From assembly GCA_000431775.1 (NCBI GenBank), contig FR888234.1, positions 30,883 to 59,460 on the forward strand: a DNA stretch of 28,578 bases, written 5' to 3'. The stretch comes from Clostridium sp. CAG:413 (GTDB lineage: Bacteria; Bacillota; Clostridia; Oscillospirales; Acutalibacteraceae). The translations under genes were made by a program, and so were the position numbers. Positions 17,101 to 22,671 of this stretch are shown here, one piece after another (positions within the stretch are counted from its first letter, which is position 1; every line of letters begins with the position of its first letter). Below the pieces are notes generated by a model. It was not told the DNA's origin and ran no database searches. It worked only from the letters and a program-made list of their open reading frames with translations.

Positions 17101-17563
17101 TATCGGCGAGCTTGCTTTTCAGCAGGCAGTCCTCCATCTCCGCCGCGGCGAGAGCCAGCTGCTCGGGCGGCACGGCGCTCTGCTTGAATTCGGAGGCAAG
17201 CGACACGAATTCCTCTATCACGGAGCTTCTCTCGGTATGCTCGGAGTAAAGGTTGAGCTTATCTTTGACTGCCTCAAGTGCGAAGCTCATCAGCGCCGCC
17301 TTCGCGGGCTCGTCGAGCCGCCTGCGCTCGTGGAAGGCGGGCTTGCCGACCAGCTTCTCGGCAAGGCTCGTGAAGCTGAGCACGTCGATGTCGGCAAAGC
17401 GCTCCGCTCCCATCCTGCCGAGCATTATCTTTTCGCTCATAAATGAGAACTGCTCGGGCACGATGAGAGTTATTTTTTTGCCTGCGGCGGAGAAGCCGTC
17501 TATCAGCTCGGTGATATGGGTGGTTTTGCCCCCGCCGGCACGGGCGAGTATCAGATACAGCAT
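14171..17563 (-). CDS. addB: ATP-dependent helicase/nuclease subunit AddB
   Basis: Protein of 1130 residues, normal for Firmicute AddB. Walker A is ARAGGGKT (7-14) right at the N terminus, followed by ITLIVPEQFSFMSEKI, typical of AddB. The helicase-like middle is degenerate in motor motifs, as in the family. The C-terminal RecB-type nuclease has RGNVIHHVLEELL and FRIIDYKSSGKDF with catalytic Asp and Lys, and QMFIYLFAIW. The four cysteines of the AddB iron-sulfur cluster are visible: one in SYYKCPFSYFC and three in CKYCDYKTVC near the end. The ATG at 17563 follows AAGGTG by 6 nt and is preferred to the GTG at 17572. First gene of the addB-addA operon, with its own promoter. Confidence 0.96.
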   Translation of the reverse strand: MLYLILARAGGGKTTHITELIDGFSAAGKKITLIVPEQFSFMSEKIMLGRMGAERFADIDVLSFTSLAEKLVGKPAFHERRRLDEPAKAALMSFALEAVKDKLNLYSEHTERSSVIEEFVSLASEFKQSAVPPEQLALAAAEMEDCLLKSKLADISLALEAYNALVGSSYFDPDDLLGELNELLPESDYFADRLVFIDGFRGFTAQEHKVIEHMLRRSPAVYVTLCTEDLSNMGDETDLFAHTQRTAAHTKRTAAKLIESAKRNSVAVAKPQYLSKRSKFNNFPPHFRRYAAPELAALEQELFSPSPNVYEDDCPGITLCRAEDIYAECEFIACTAKKLMRENRLRSRDIAVIATDSAAYEAPLRSALRKCGISVFEDSRRPVDASPIVALVLSAAQIACKGFDTEAVMRHLKTELAGLSVDETAEVENYCYLWQINYGDWLHEWDKNPSGFGEFTDSDAEELQRLNELRLRIISPLCRLRDKLAEGLTGGEAAQALLDLLEGINAPENIRLLARRLAEQGEEGMALELDRIWELLMDMLDSLETVSRDRVLSPKKFFDLLKLMLNIRTVGSLPQGLDEVTIGSADRIRVASPKAVFIAGANAGVFPAGAASGSALTDNDRRRLLEMGIELASFGEYQLAESKLIAYSALCCAGERLYICCPERGSQGEQLAPSELYVKIKTLFPACREIKTDGADDLYYIEGRELAFERLAKTSDPRLRASLLEYFGNDGEYAGRISALERAGGMRNFAVADRSAAEALFGRDMNISASRVESYYKCPFSYFCRYGLKAMPRKIAELDPMQRGNVIHHVLEELLRSYPQSALSAMCRDELYSIIYTIMEEYLMRVLDGKGRSERFLYLYKKLASAVCDVAERLIKELSQSDFRPVEFEMKIGPDGKLPSYELSDPEGRIRVFGAVDRVDIAEIDGKRYFRIIDYKSSGKDFRLSDVIQGLNMQMFIYLFAIWQSGRGELSGAMPAGVLYYPANSPMISAPRDEDKEKTALDIQKKCRMQGIVLSDCDVVIAMDRSASGLYIPVDFKKGEMSGSLIGLSQLAKLKKKADGLLLQMAKQLRGGEISALPAEGRSYKEVCKYCDYKTVCAYEDGIPVRALSDDKLADVLAALSKGDENDEVD

Positions 17564-17596
17564 AGCTTTCACCTTATTGATAAAATGTTATGATAA

Positions 17597-17625
17597 ATTA
17601 TATCATATATTAATCGTTTTGTCAG
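17597..17625 (-). promoter_or_regulatory. Promoter of the addB-addA operon
   Basis: On the minus strand CTGACA (17620-17625) and a perfect TATAAT (17597-17602) with a 17-bp spacer, leading to a leader of about 27 nt. No LexA/SOS box (GAACNNNNGTTY) was seen. Confidence 0.65.
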
Positions 17626-17767
17626 CAACTTTGTGTCCGCTTTTCGGTACAGAGCCGAATTTTTCGGTTTTTAGTCATTTTTGACCGTAAAAGCCCGTTT
17701 CAAGCGGATTTTCCCCTTTGCGGCGGTCTTGCTCGGCGTGAGAGGCCGTAGAATGCAAAACGGAATG

Positions 17768-17796
17768 TTGACAACAAAAGTTCCATATGATAAAAT
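17768..17796 (+). promoter_or_regulatory. Promoter of the CNNM/CorC-type transporter gene
   Basis: TTGACA (17768-17773) and TAAAAT (17791-17796) with a 17-bp spacer. The leader is about 50 nt. Confidence 0.75.
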
Positions 17797-17855
17797 AATC
17801 AGTAATACTCGGGGATTATTACATTCCCGCAAAAACCGAAAGGAGAAAATCCCAC

Positions 17856-18887
17856 ATGGATGACCCCGGCCCTGCGCTCGATATCATTCTTAAATTAGTC
17901 CTGCTTTTTGTCCTCATCTTCTTCAACGCATTCTTTGCGATGAGCGAGATAGCGATAATCTCCCTCAACGACACCAAGATGCAGAAGCTCGCCGAGGAGG
18001 GCAATAAAAAAGCAAAGCAGATCGTTAAGCTCACCGAGAACCCCAACAGGTTCCTCTCCACTATTCAGATAGGCGTTACCCTCGCGGGCTTCCTTGCATC
18101 GGCTTCGGCGTCACAGAATTTCGCCGACCTGCTCGTGAATGCACTTAAACACACCGCGATAGTCAACGTCATACCCGAGAGCGTCATAAACGGCATTTCC
18201 GTCGTGCTTATCACCATAATCACCTCTTATTTCTCGCTCGTTTTGGGCGAGCTTGCCCCCAAGAGGATCGCGATGCAGGTGCCCGAAAAAGTGTCGTTCA
18301 AGGTGGTAGGTATCCTGCTGTTCATTGCGAAGATAACCAAGCCATTTGTCAAGGTGCTCTCCGTGTCGACCAACGGCGTGGTCCGTCTGTTCGGATTTGA
18401 CCCCAACGCTGACGAAGAAAACGTCACCGAGGAGGAGATCCGTATGATGGTCGATGTCGGCGGCGAAAAAGGCGTTATCGAGGACTCGCAAAAAGAGATG
18501 ATAGACAACATCTTTGAATTCGACGACCTTGACGCAGGCGATATAATGACCCACCGCACCGACATGACGGCGATCGAAGTCTCCCGCTCGCTCGAGGAGG
18601 TCGCCGAGCTTGCCATTGAAAACGGTTACTCCAGGATCCCCGTGTATGAGGACGACCCCGACAGCATCGTCGGCGTGCTCTATGCCAAGGATCTGTTAAA
18701 ATACGTCGGTCACAACATTCCCGCAGATTTGACTATATCCAAGGTCATGCGTAAGGCGCTCTATGTGCCCGAAACTCAGAGCTGCGGCGATCTCTTCAAG
18801 GCGATGAACGACAGCCACACGCAGTTCGCGGGGGTGGTCGAGGAATACGGCGGCAACGCCGGCAGAGCGGCGGCACCGCCGGCATAG
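17856..18887 (+). CDS. CNNM/CorC (HlyC) family transporter, N-terminal part (frameshifted)
   Basis: Membrane protein of the CNNM/CorC family, associated with magnesium or cobalt efflux. The transmembrane CNNM (DUF21) domain covers about residues 5-190: FNAFFAMSEIAIISLND, then NRFLSTIQIGVTLAGFLASA and SLVLGELAPKRIA, all signature segments. A CBS pair follows at about 205-330, with EEEIRMMVDVGGEKGVIE, then DIMTHRTDMTAIE and GYSRIPVYEDD. At EEYGG the frame should continue to TAGIVTLEDVLE, but 20 extra nucleotides intervene and the frame ends 13 residues later in an Ala/Pro-rich tail at TAG. The rest of the gene is at 18902-19294. GGAG lies 10 nt before the ATG. As written, the product lacks its C-terminal CorC_HlyC domain. 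Confidence 0.93.
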   Translation: MDDPGPALDIILKLVLLFVLIFFNAFFAMSEIAIISLNDTKMQKLAEEGNKKAKQIVKLTENPNRFLSTIQIGVTLAGFLASASASQNFADLLVNALKHTAIVNVIPESVINGISVVLITIITSYFSLVLGELAPKRIAMQVPEKVSFKVVGILLFIAKITKPFVKVLSVSTNGVVRLFGFDPNADEENVTEEEIRMMVDVGGEKGVIEDSQKEMIDNIFEFDDLDAGDIMTHRTDMTAIEVSRSLEEVAELAIENGYSRIPVYEDDPDSIVGVLYAKDLLKYVGHNIPADLTISKVMRKALYVPETQSCGDLFKAMNDSHTQFAGVVEEYGGNAGRAAAPPA

Positions 18888-18888
18888 T
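18849..18888 (+). repeat. 20-bp imperfect tandem duplication in the transporter gene
   Basis: Two adjacent 20-bp units (18849-18868 and 18869-18888). Their first 16 bases are GGCGGCAACGCCGGCA and GGCGGCACCGCCGGCA, differing at one base. Removing one unit restores the family reading EYGGTAGIVTLEDVLE. Confidence 0.85.
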
Positions 18889-18901
18889 TACCCTTGAGGA
18901 C

Positions 18902-19294
18902 GTGCTCGAATCCATCGTAGGCAATATCCAGGACGAATACGACGACGAGGACGAAGAAATAGTCCAGATAAACGAGACTACATTTACCATTGACGGTATC
19001 ACCAACCTCGACGAGGTCGACGAGCTGGTCGGCACCAAGCTCCCGGAGGGCGATTACGACACCCTCGGCGGCTTCGTCATCAGCCTGCTCGGTTATCTCC
19101 CGTCCGAGAGCGACCCGGAGCCCGCCGTCGCCGAATATGATAATCTCCGCTTCACCGTCCTCAACTTTGAGGATCGCCGTATAGGCGAGATCAAGGTCGA
19201 GATCCTCCCGAAAGAGGAGAACGAGGACGAGGACAGCGACTCCAAGTCCAAAGACAAGGATAAGGATAAAGGCAAGGACAAGGACAAAGACTAA
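18902..19294 (+). CDS. CNNM/CorC family transporter, C-terminal CorC_HlyC domain (downstream of frameshift)
   Basis: Continuation of the transporter in another frame. Similarity really begins at about 18869 with GGTAGIVTLEDVLESIVG, the end of the second CBS domain. It is followed by the CorC_HlyC transporter-associated domain: ETTFTIDGITNLDEVDELVG, then LPEGDYDTLGGFVISLLGYLP and GEIKVEILP. The protein ends in a tail made almost only of Asp, Glu, Lys and Ser (KSKDKDKDKGKDKDKD), a low-complexity charged region that such transporters sometimes carry. The GTG at 18902 is only the first possible start codon in this frame and has no convincing ribosome binding site, so separate translation is unlikely. 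A terminator follows at once. Confidence 0.85.
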   Translation: MLESIVGNIQDEYDDEDEEIVQINETTFTIDGITNLDEVDELVGTKLPEGDYDTLGGFVISLLGYLPSESDPEPAVAEYDNLRFTVLNFEDRRIGEIKVEILPKEENEDEDSDSKSKDKDKDKGKDKDKD

Positions 19295-19301
19295 TACTTA
19301 G

Positions 19302-19331
19302 GCGGGCTGTTCCCATGCAGCCCGCTTTTTA
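19302..19331 (+). terminator. Rho-independent terminator after the transporter gene
   Basis: GCGGGCTG (19302-19309) pairs with CAGCCCGC (19318-19325), an 8-nt loop, then TTTTT. Confidence 0.9.
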
Positions 19332-19368
19332 AATTAGAATATATATTTGTTTTAAAGAGGTATATATT

Positions 19369-20784
19369 ATGAAAAGACTTGACGTAATACCCAAGCCTAA
19401 CAAAGTCGAGTTCCTCGGCGGCGAAGTCGATCCGTCGGAGCTTGAGATAACCTATATCGAGGACAAGTCCCTTGCGGACGAGGCGTATGTGCTCACTGTC
19501 GTAAAGAGCGGCATCGAGCTGCGCTACGGCTCGCCGAGCGGCAAATTCTACGGCGAGCAGACCCTCGCTCAGCTCGGCGAAAGCTGCCCCAGAGTCCGTA
19601 TTGAGGACAGACCCGCTTATAAATACAGGGGCTTTATGCTTGACACCGTGCGCCATATCTTCACCGTCGAGCAGACGAAGAAGATAATCGACGCTGCCGC
19701 AGAGGTCAAGATGAACAGGTTGCATTGGCACCTGACGGACGATCAGGGCTTCCGCCTGACGCTCGACTCCCACCCCGAGATAACCGGGAAAGCCTCTGTC
19801 AGACCCGACTCCACCTTCGGCAGCCTTGATGAGCACGGCGAATACGGCGGCTGCTTCACCAAGGACGAGCTGCGCGAGATAGTCGATTACTGCGCCGAGC
19901 GTTTCATCACTGTCATTCCCGAATTCGACGTGCCCGGCCATTGCTCCGCCCTGCTCCATGCCTGCCCGCAGCTCTCATGCTCCGGCGGCGAGGTCGAGGT
20001 CAAGACCCACCAGGGCATTTTTGAGGATATCCTCTGCGCCGGCAAGGATGAGACCTTGCAGGTCGTGTTTGACATTCTCTCAGAGATCATTGATATCTTC
20101 CCCTCCGAATATATCCATATCGGCGGCGACGAAGCGCCCAAGAAGCATTGGCAGAGCTGCCCCGATTGCCAAAGGCGCATCAAAGAGAATTCACTCAAAA
20201 ACGAGGAGGAGCTGCAGGGCTGGTTCACAAATCAGATCGTTGAGTTCCTCGCCTCCAAGGGCAGGAAGGCGATAGTTTGGAACGAGAGCCTCAACAGCGG
20301 CATAGTCGACGGCAGCGTCACCGTGCAGATGTGGATGGATAAAAAGAAGCGCTCCTATGCCTTCGCCGACAAGGGCGGCAAGGTCATATCCTCCGATTTC
20401 TTCCACTACTACTGCGACTACCCCTACGCCATGACTCCGCTGATCAAGACCTATAATTATGAGCCTGCGCCCAAGAAGCTGAAGAAGCCCGAGAATATAA
20501 TCGGCGTTGAAACGCCCATATGGACGGAGTTTATCAACAACTTTGACAGGCTCTGTGAATTATTCTTCCCGAGGCTTGCCGCCGTTGCCGAGACGGGCTG
20601 GACGGACAGGGAGAATAAGAGCGCGGCGGATTTTATGCGCCGATTCAGGATCTACGCCCCGCACCTTGAGCGGCTCGGCATCAAGCCCGCCCCGCCGCAG
20701 GAGTGGAACCCCTCGCCCATCGCCCGCATCAGAGGCACATTCTCATTCACGCACAACATGGTAATGAAAAAAGGCGAAAAGTAA
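19369..20784 (+). CDS. Beta-N-acetylhexosaminidase, GH20 family, without signal peptide
   Basis: Glycoside hydrolase family 20 enzyme of 471 residues that removes terminal GlcNAc or GalNAc from glycans. A short N-terminal GH20b-like domain (1-80, MKRLDVIPKPNKVEFLGG) is followed by the barrel beginning KYRGFMLDTVRHIF (85-98). Other signatures are MNRLHWHLTDDQGFRL (115-130), FDVPGHCSALLHACP (186-200) and HIGGDEAPKKHW (250-261), whose Asp254-Glu255 pair is the catalytic dyad of substrate-assisted hydrolysis. GWTDRENK near the C terminus supplies an active-site Trp. There is no signal peptide, lipobox or membrane helix, so it should act in the cytoplasm on imported chitobiose- or glycan-derived oligosaccharides. 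AAAGAGG lies upstream of the ATG. The gene is flanked by terminators on both sides. Confidence 0.95.
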   Translation: MKRLDVIPKPNKVEFLGGEVDPSELEITYIEDKSLADEAYVLTVVKSGIELRYGSPSGKFYGEQTLAQLGESCPRVRIEDRPAYKYRGFMLDTVRHIFTVEQTKKIIDAAAEVKMNRLHWHLTDDQGFRLTLDSHPEITGKASVRPDSTFGSLDEHGEYGGCFTKDELREIVDYCAERFITVIPEFDVPGHCSALLHACPQLSCSGGEVEVKTHQGIFEDILCAGKDETLQVVFDILSEIIDIFPSEYIHIGGDEAPKKHWQSCPDCQRRIKENSLKNEEELQGWFTNQIVEFLASKGRKAIVWNESLNSGIVDGSVTVQMWMDKKKRSYAFADKGGKVISSDFFHYYCDYPYAMTPLIKTYNYEPAPKKLKKPENIIGVETPIWTEFINNFDRLCELFFPRLAAVAETGWTDRENKSAADFMRRFRIYAPHLERLGIKPAPPQEWNPSPIARIRGTFSFTHNMVMKKGEK

Positions 20785-20795
20785 ACAGTCACATT

Positions 20796-20826
20796 GCGGT
20801 CGGGGTATGCTCCCGATCGCTTTTTT
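20796..20826 (+). terminator. Rho-independent terminator after the hexosaminidase gene
   Basis: GCGGTCGGG (20796-20804) pairs with CCCGATCGC (20812-20820) with one G-T pair, followed by TTTTTT. Confidence 0.88.
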
Positions 20827-20838
20827 GATATAATTCCA

Positions 20839-20867
20839 TTGACTGCACGGCTGAAAAATGCTATTAT
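20839..20867 (+). promoter_or_regulatory. Promoter of the XRE-lipase gene
   Basis: TTGACT (20839-20844) and TATTAT (20862-20867) with a 17-bp spacer. The predicted transcript start near 20874 leaves a leader of about 147 nt that contains the inverted repeat at 20899-20922. Confidence 0.72.
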
Positions 20868-20898
20868 CATAATATAAACGGCAATTTTCGCCGCAAAA

Positions 20899-20922
20899 CG
20901 ATGTAAACTCGGGTTTACATCG
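20899..20922. promoter_or_regulatory. Perfect inverted repeat, candidate operator in the XRE-lipase leader
   Basis: CGATGTAAAC (20899-20908) and GTTTACATCG (20913-20922) are perfect inverted copies around TCGG. No T-run follows, so it is not a terminator. It lies about 25-48 nt after the predicted transcript start, where a bound dimer would act as a roadblock. The HTH protein encoded just downstream is the obvious candidate to bind it. Confidence 0.6.
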
Positions 20923-21020
20923 GCGATAATTTTCAAAATGTATATTAAAGTTGGTTGCTTCGGCGGCTCAAGCGGGATATAATGCGGTTGTATTCAAAAA
21001 ACCGCCAAGGAGGAGAAGAT

Positions 21021-22589
21021 ATGGATATAGGAGAAAAAATTCAGAAATTAAGAAGAGAAAAGGGTCTGTCGCAGGAGGCTCTTGCCGAGGCACTCGGCGT
21101 TTCGAGGCAGTCCGTTTCAAAGTGGGAGTCGGGTGCTGTGCTGCCCGATACCGATAAGATAATAGCGATGAGCGAGCTTTTCGGCATTTCGACCGATTTC
21201 CTGCTCAAGGGCGATTTCGCCCCGGTGACCGCTCCCGCAGACGGAGCCGCCGCCCCGCCGCAGGAGAGCAAAAAGAAACCGAAGAAGGCAGCCCGCATTA
21301 TCGCCCTCGTGCTTACGATATGCATCGTTATAACCGCCGTTGCGGTGCCCGTGCATTACGGCGGGTTCCGTGAGACGTGGTGGGCGCTGAACGGCGGCAA
21401 GGTGGAGTACCCCTATGTTTTTGTCCACGGTCTCGGCGGCTGGGGCGAGGGCGAGGGGATAAACAAGACCGTCCAGTATTGGGGAGGCGGCACCTTTGAC
21501 CTGAAACAGTACCTGACCGCTCAAGGCTATGAGGTCTATATGCCGAGCGTCGGCCCGATATCGAGCGCGTGGGACAGAGCCTGCGAGCTGTACGCCATGC
21601 TGACAGGCTCAACGGTCGATTACGGCGCGGCGCATTCGGCGGAGCATAACCACGCCCGCTACGGCAGGTCATACAGCGCAATGTTTGAGGGCTGGGGCGA
21701 CAAGAAAAACGGCGGTCAGCGCATTAAGATAAATCTTGTCGGTCACAGCTTCGGCGGAGCAACGGTTCGGCTTTTGGCTTCGCTGCTTGCCTACGGCGAC
21801 GAGGCTGAGCGGGCGGCGAGCGGCAGCGAGACTTCGCCGCTTTTCACCGGCGGAAAGGGCGACTGGGTCAACAGCGTCATAACCCTCTGCGCCCCGCATA
21901 ACGGCTCCTCGCTCACCGAGGTGCTCGATTCGGTCGGCGGCGTTGTGGGCATAACGGATACCACCGAGATGCTTGCTCGCCTTTGCTTCGGGGCTGCGGA
22001 CATCAGCTCGCCCGTTGACGGCATCTATGATTTCAAGCTCGACCAATTCGGCATCAACTCCGCTGCGGGCAGCGAAAAGGAGGCCGAGAGCGCCATCAAG
22101 GCTGTCACGGAGTCAGGCAGAGATCACGCCGCCTACGACCTCTCGCCCGACGGCGCAGCCGAGCTGAATAAACGCATCCGCACCGTTGACGATATCTATT
22201 ATTTCTCGTATTCCTACTGCACGACCGTTGACAGCTCGCTGATAAATATCCAGGTGCCCGTTTCAGGCACACTGCCGATACTTTACCCGTTTGCGCTTGC
22301 GATGGGCGCATACAAGGGTACGACCGCAGGCGGCATAGTCATCGACGAATCGTGGCGGCCGAATGACGGCTTGGTGAGCGTGGTGTCGGCAAAATACCCG
22401 ACCGGCGATCCTTATGCCGAATACACCGAATTCCCGCGGCAGCTAAAGGAGATCAAGCGGGGAGTGTGGCAGGTCGCGCCCACAAGGAGCGGCGACCACG
22501 GCACGGTGATAGGGCTCAACGCCGACGCGGCGCAGACTCAGGCGTTTTATATCGACCTTATCGAAATGATCAACAGCCTTAAAAGATAA
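21021..22589 (+). CDS. XRE-family DNA-binding domain fused through a membrane helix to a family I.5-like lipase
   Basis: Protein of 522 residues; the ATG at 21021 follows AAGGAGG. Residues 1-62 are an XRE/Cro helix-turn-helix: IGEKIQKLRREKGLSQEALA, then VSRQSVSKWESGAVLPD. A Pro/Ala linker (67-81) and the basic KKKPKKAAR (84-92) precede one hydrophobic helix (93-112), giving a cytoplasmic N terminus and outside C terminus. Residues 128-522 resemble thermoalkalophilic Bacillus/Geobacillus lipases: YVFVHGLGGWGE, nucleophile Ser243 in GHSFGG, Asp449 in NDG and His493 in GDHG as acid and base. The family's zinc ligands also appear kept: Asp185 in SSAWDRACE, His205 and His211 in GAAHSAEHNHARYG, and the Asp of YDFKLDQ (335-342). 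The lipase part is thus a full-length enzyme of about 395 residues. HTH and lipase architecture together suggest a transmembrane regulator or an anchored lipase; the role is inferred. Confidence 0.9.
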   Translation: MDIGEKIQKLRREKGLSQEALAEALGVSRQSVSKWESGAVLPDTDKIIAMSELFGISTDFLLKGDFAPVTAPADGAAAPPQESKKKPKKAARIIALVLTICIVITAVAVPVHYGGFRETWWALNGGKVEYPYVFVHGLGGWGEGEGINKTVQYWGGGTFDLKQYLTAQGYEVYMPSVGPISSAWDRACELYAMLTGSTVDYGAAHSAEHNHARYGRSYSAMFEGWGDKKNGGQRIKINLVGHSFGGATVRLLASLLAYGDEAERAASGSETSPLFTGGKGDWVNSVITLCAPHNGSSLTEVLDSVGGVVGITDTTEMLARLCFGAADISSPVDGIYDFKLDQFGINSAAGSEKEAESAIKAVTESGRDHAAYDLSPDGAAELNKRIRTVDDIYYFSYSYCTTVDSSLINIQVPVSGTLPILYPFALAMGAYKGTTAGGIVIDESWRPNDGLVSVVSAKYPTGDPYAEYTEFPRQLKEIKRGVWQVAPTRSGDHGTVIGLNADAAQTQAFYIDLIEMINSLKR

Positions 22590-22609
22590 ATACATATTAT
22601 ATAATGAAA

Positions 22610-22643
22610 CATCCCCTACCGCCATTGCTGACGGCAGGGGATG
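22610..22643. terminator. Shared terminator between the XRE-lipase gene and nifJ
   Basis: CATCCCCT (22610-22617) pairs with AGGGGATG (22636-22643); the inner CCG/CGG can extend the stem. AT-rich tails follow on both strands, fitting the convergent genes. Confidence 0.75.
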
Positions 22644-22671
22644 CGTTATTTATTGATCACTCAGCAGGGGA

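Noticed and set aside
20899..20922. Inverted repeat as a terminator
   Set aside because: No T-run after the stem, and an efficient terminator has already closed the preceding gene at 20796-20826.
20955..21020. Upstream start for the XRE-lipase gene
   Set aside because: The extra 22 residues lack homology to XRE proteins, and AAGGAGG directly precedes the ATG at 21021.
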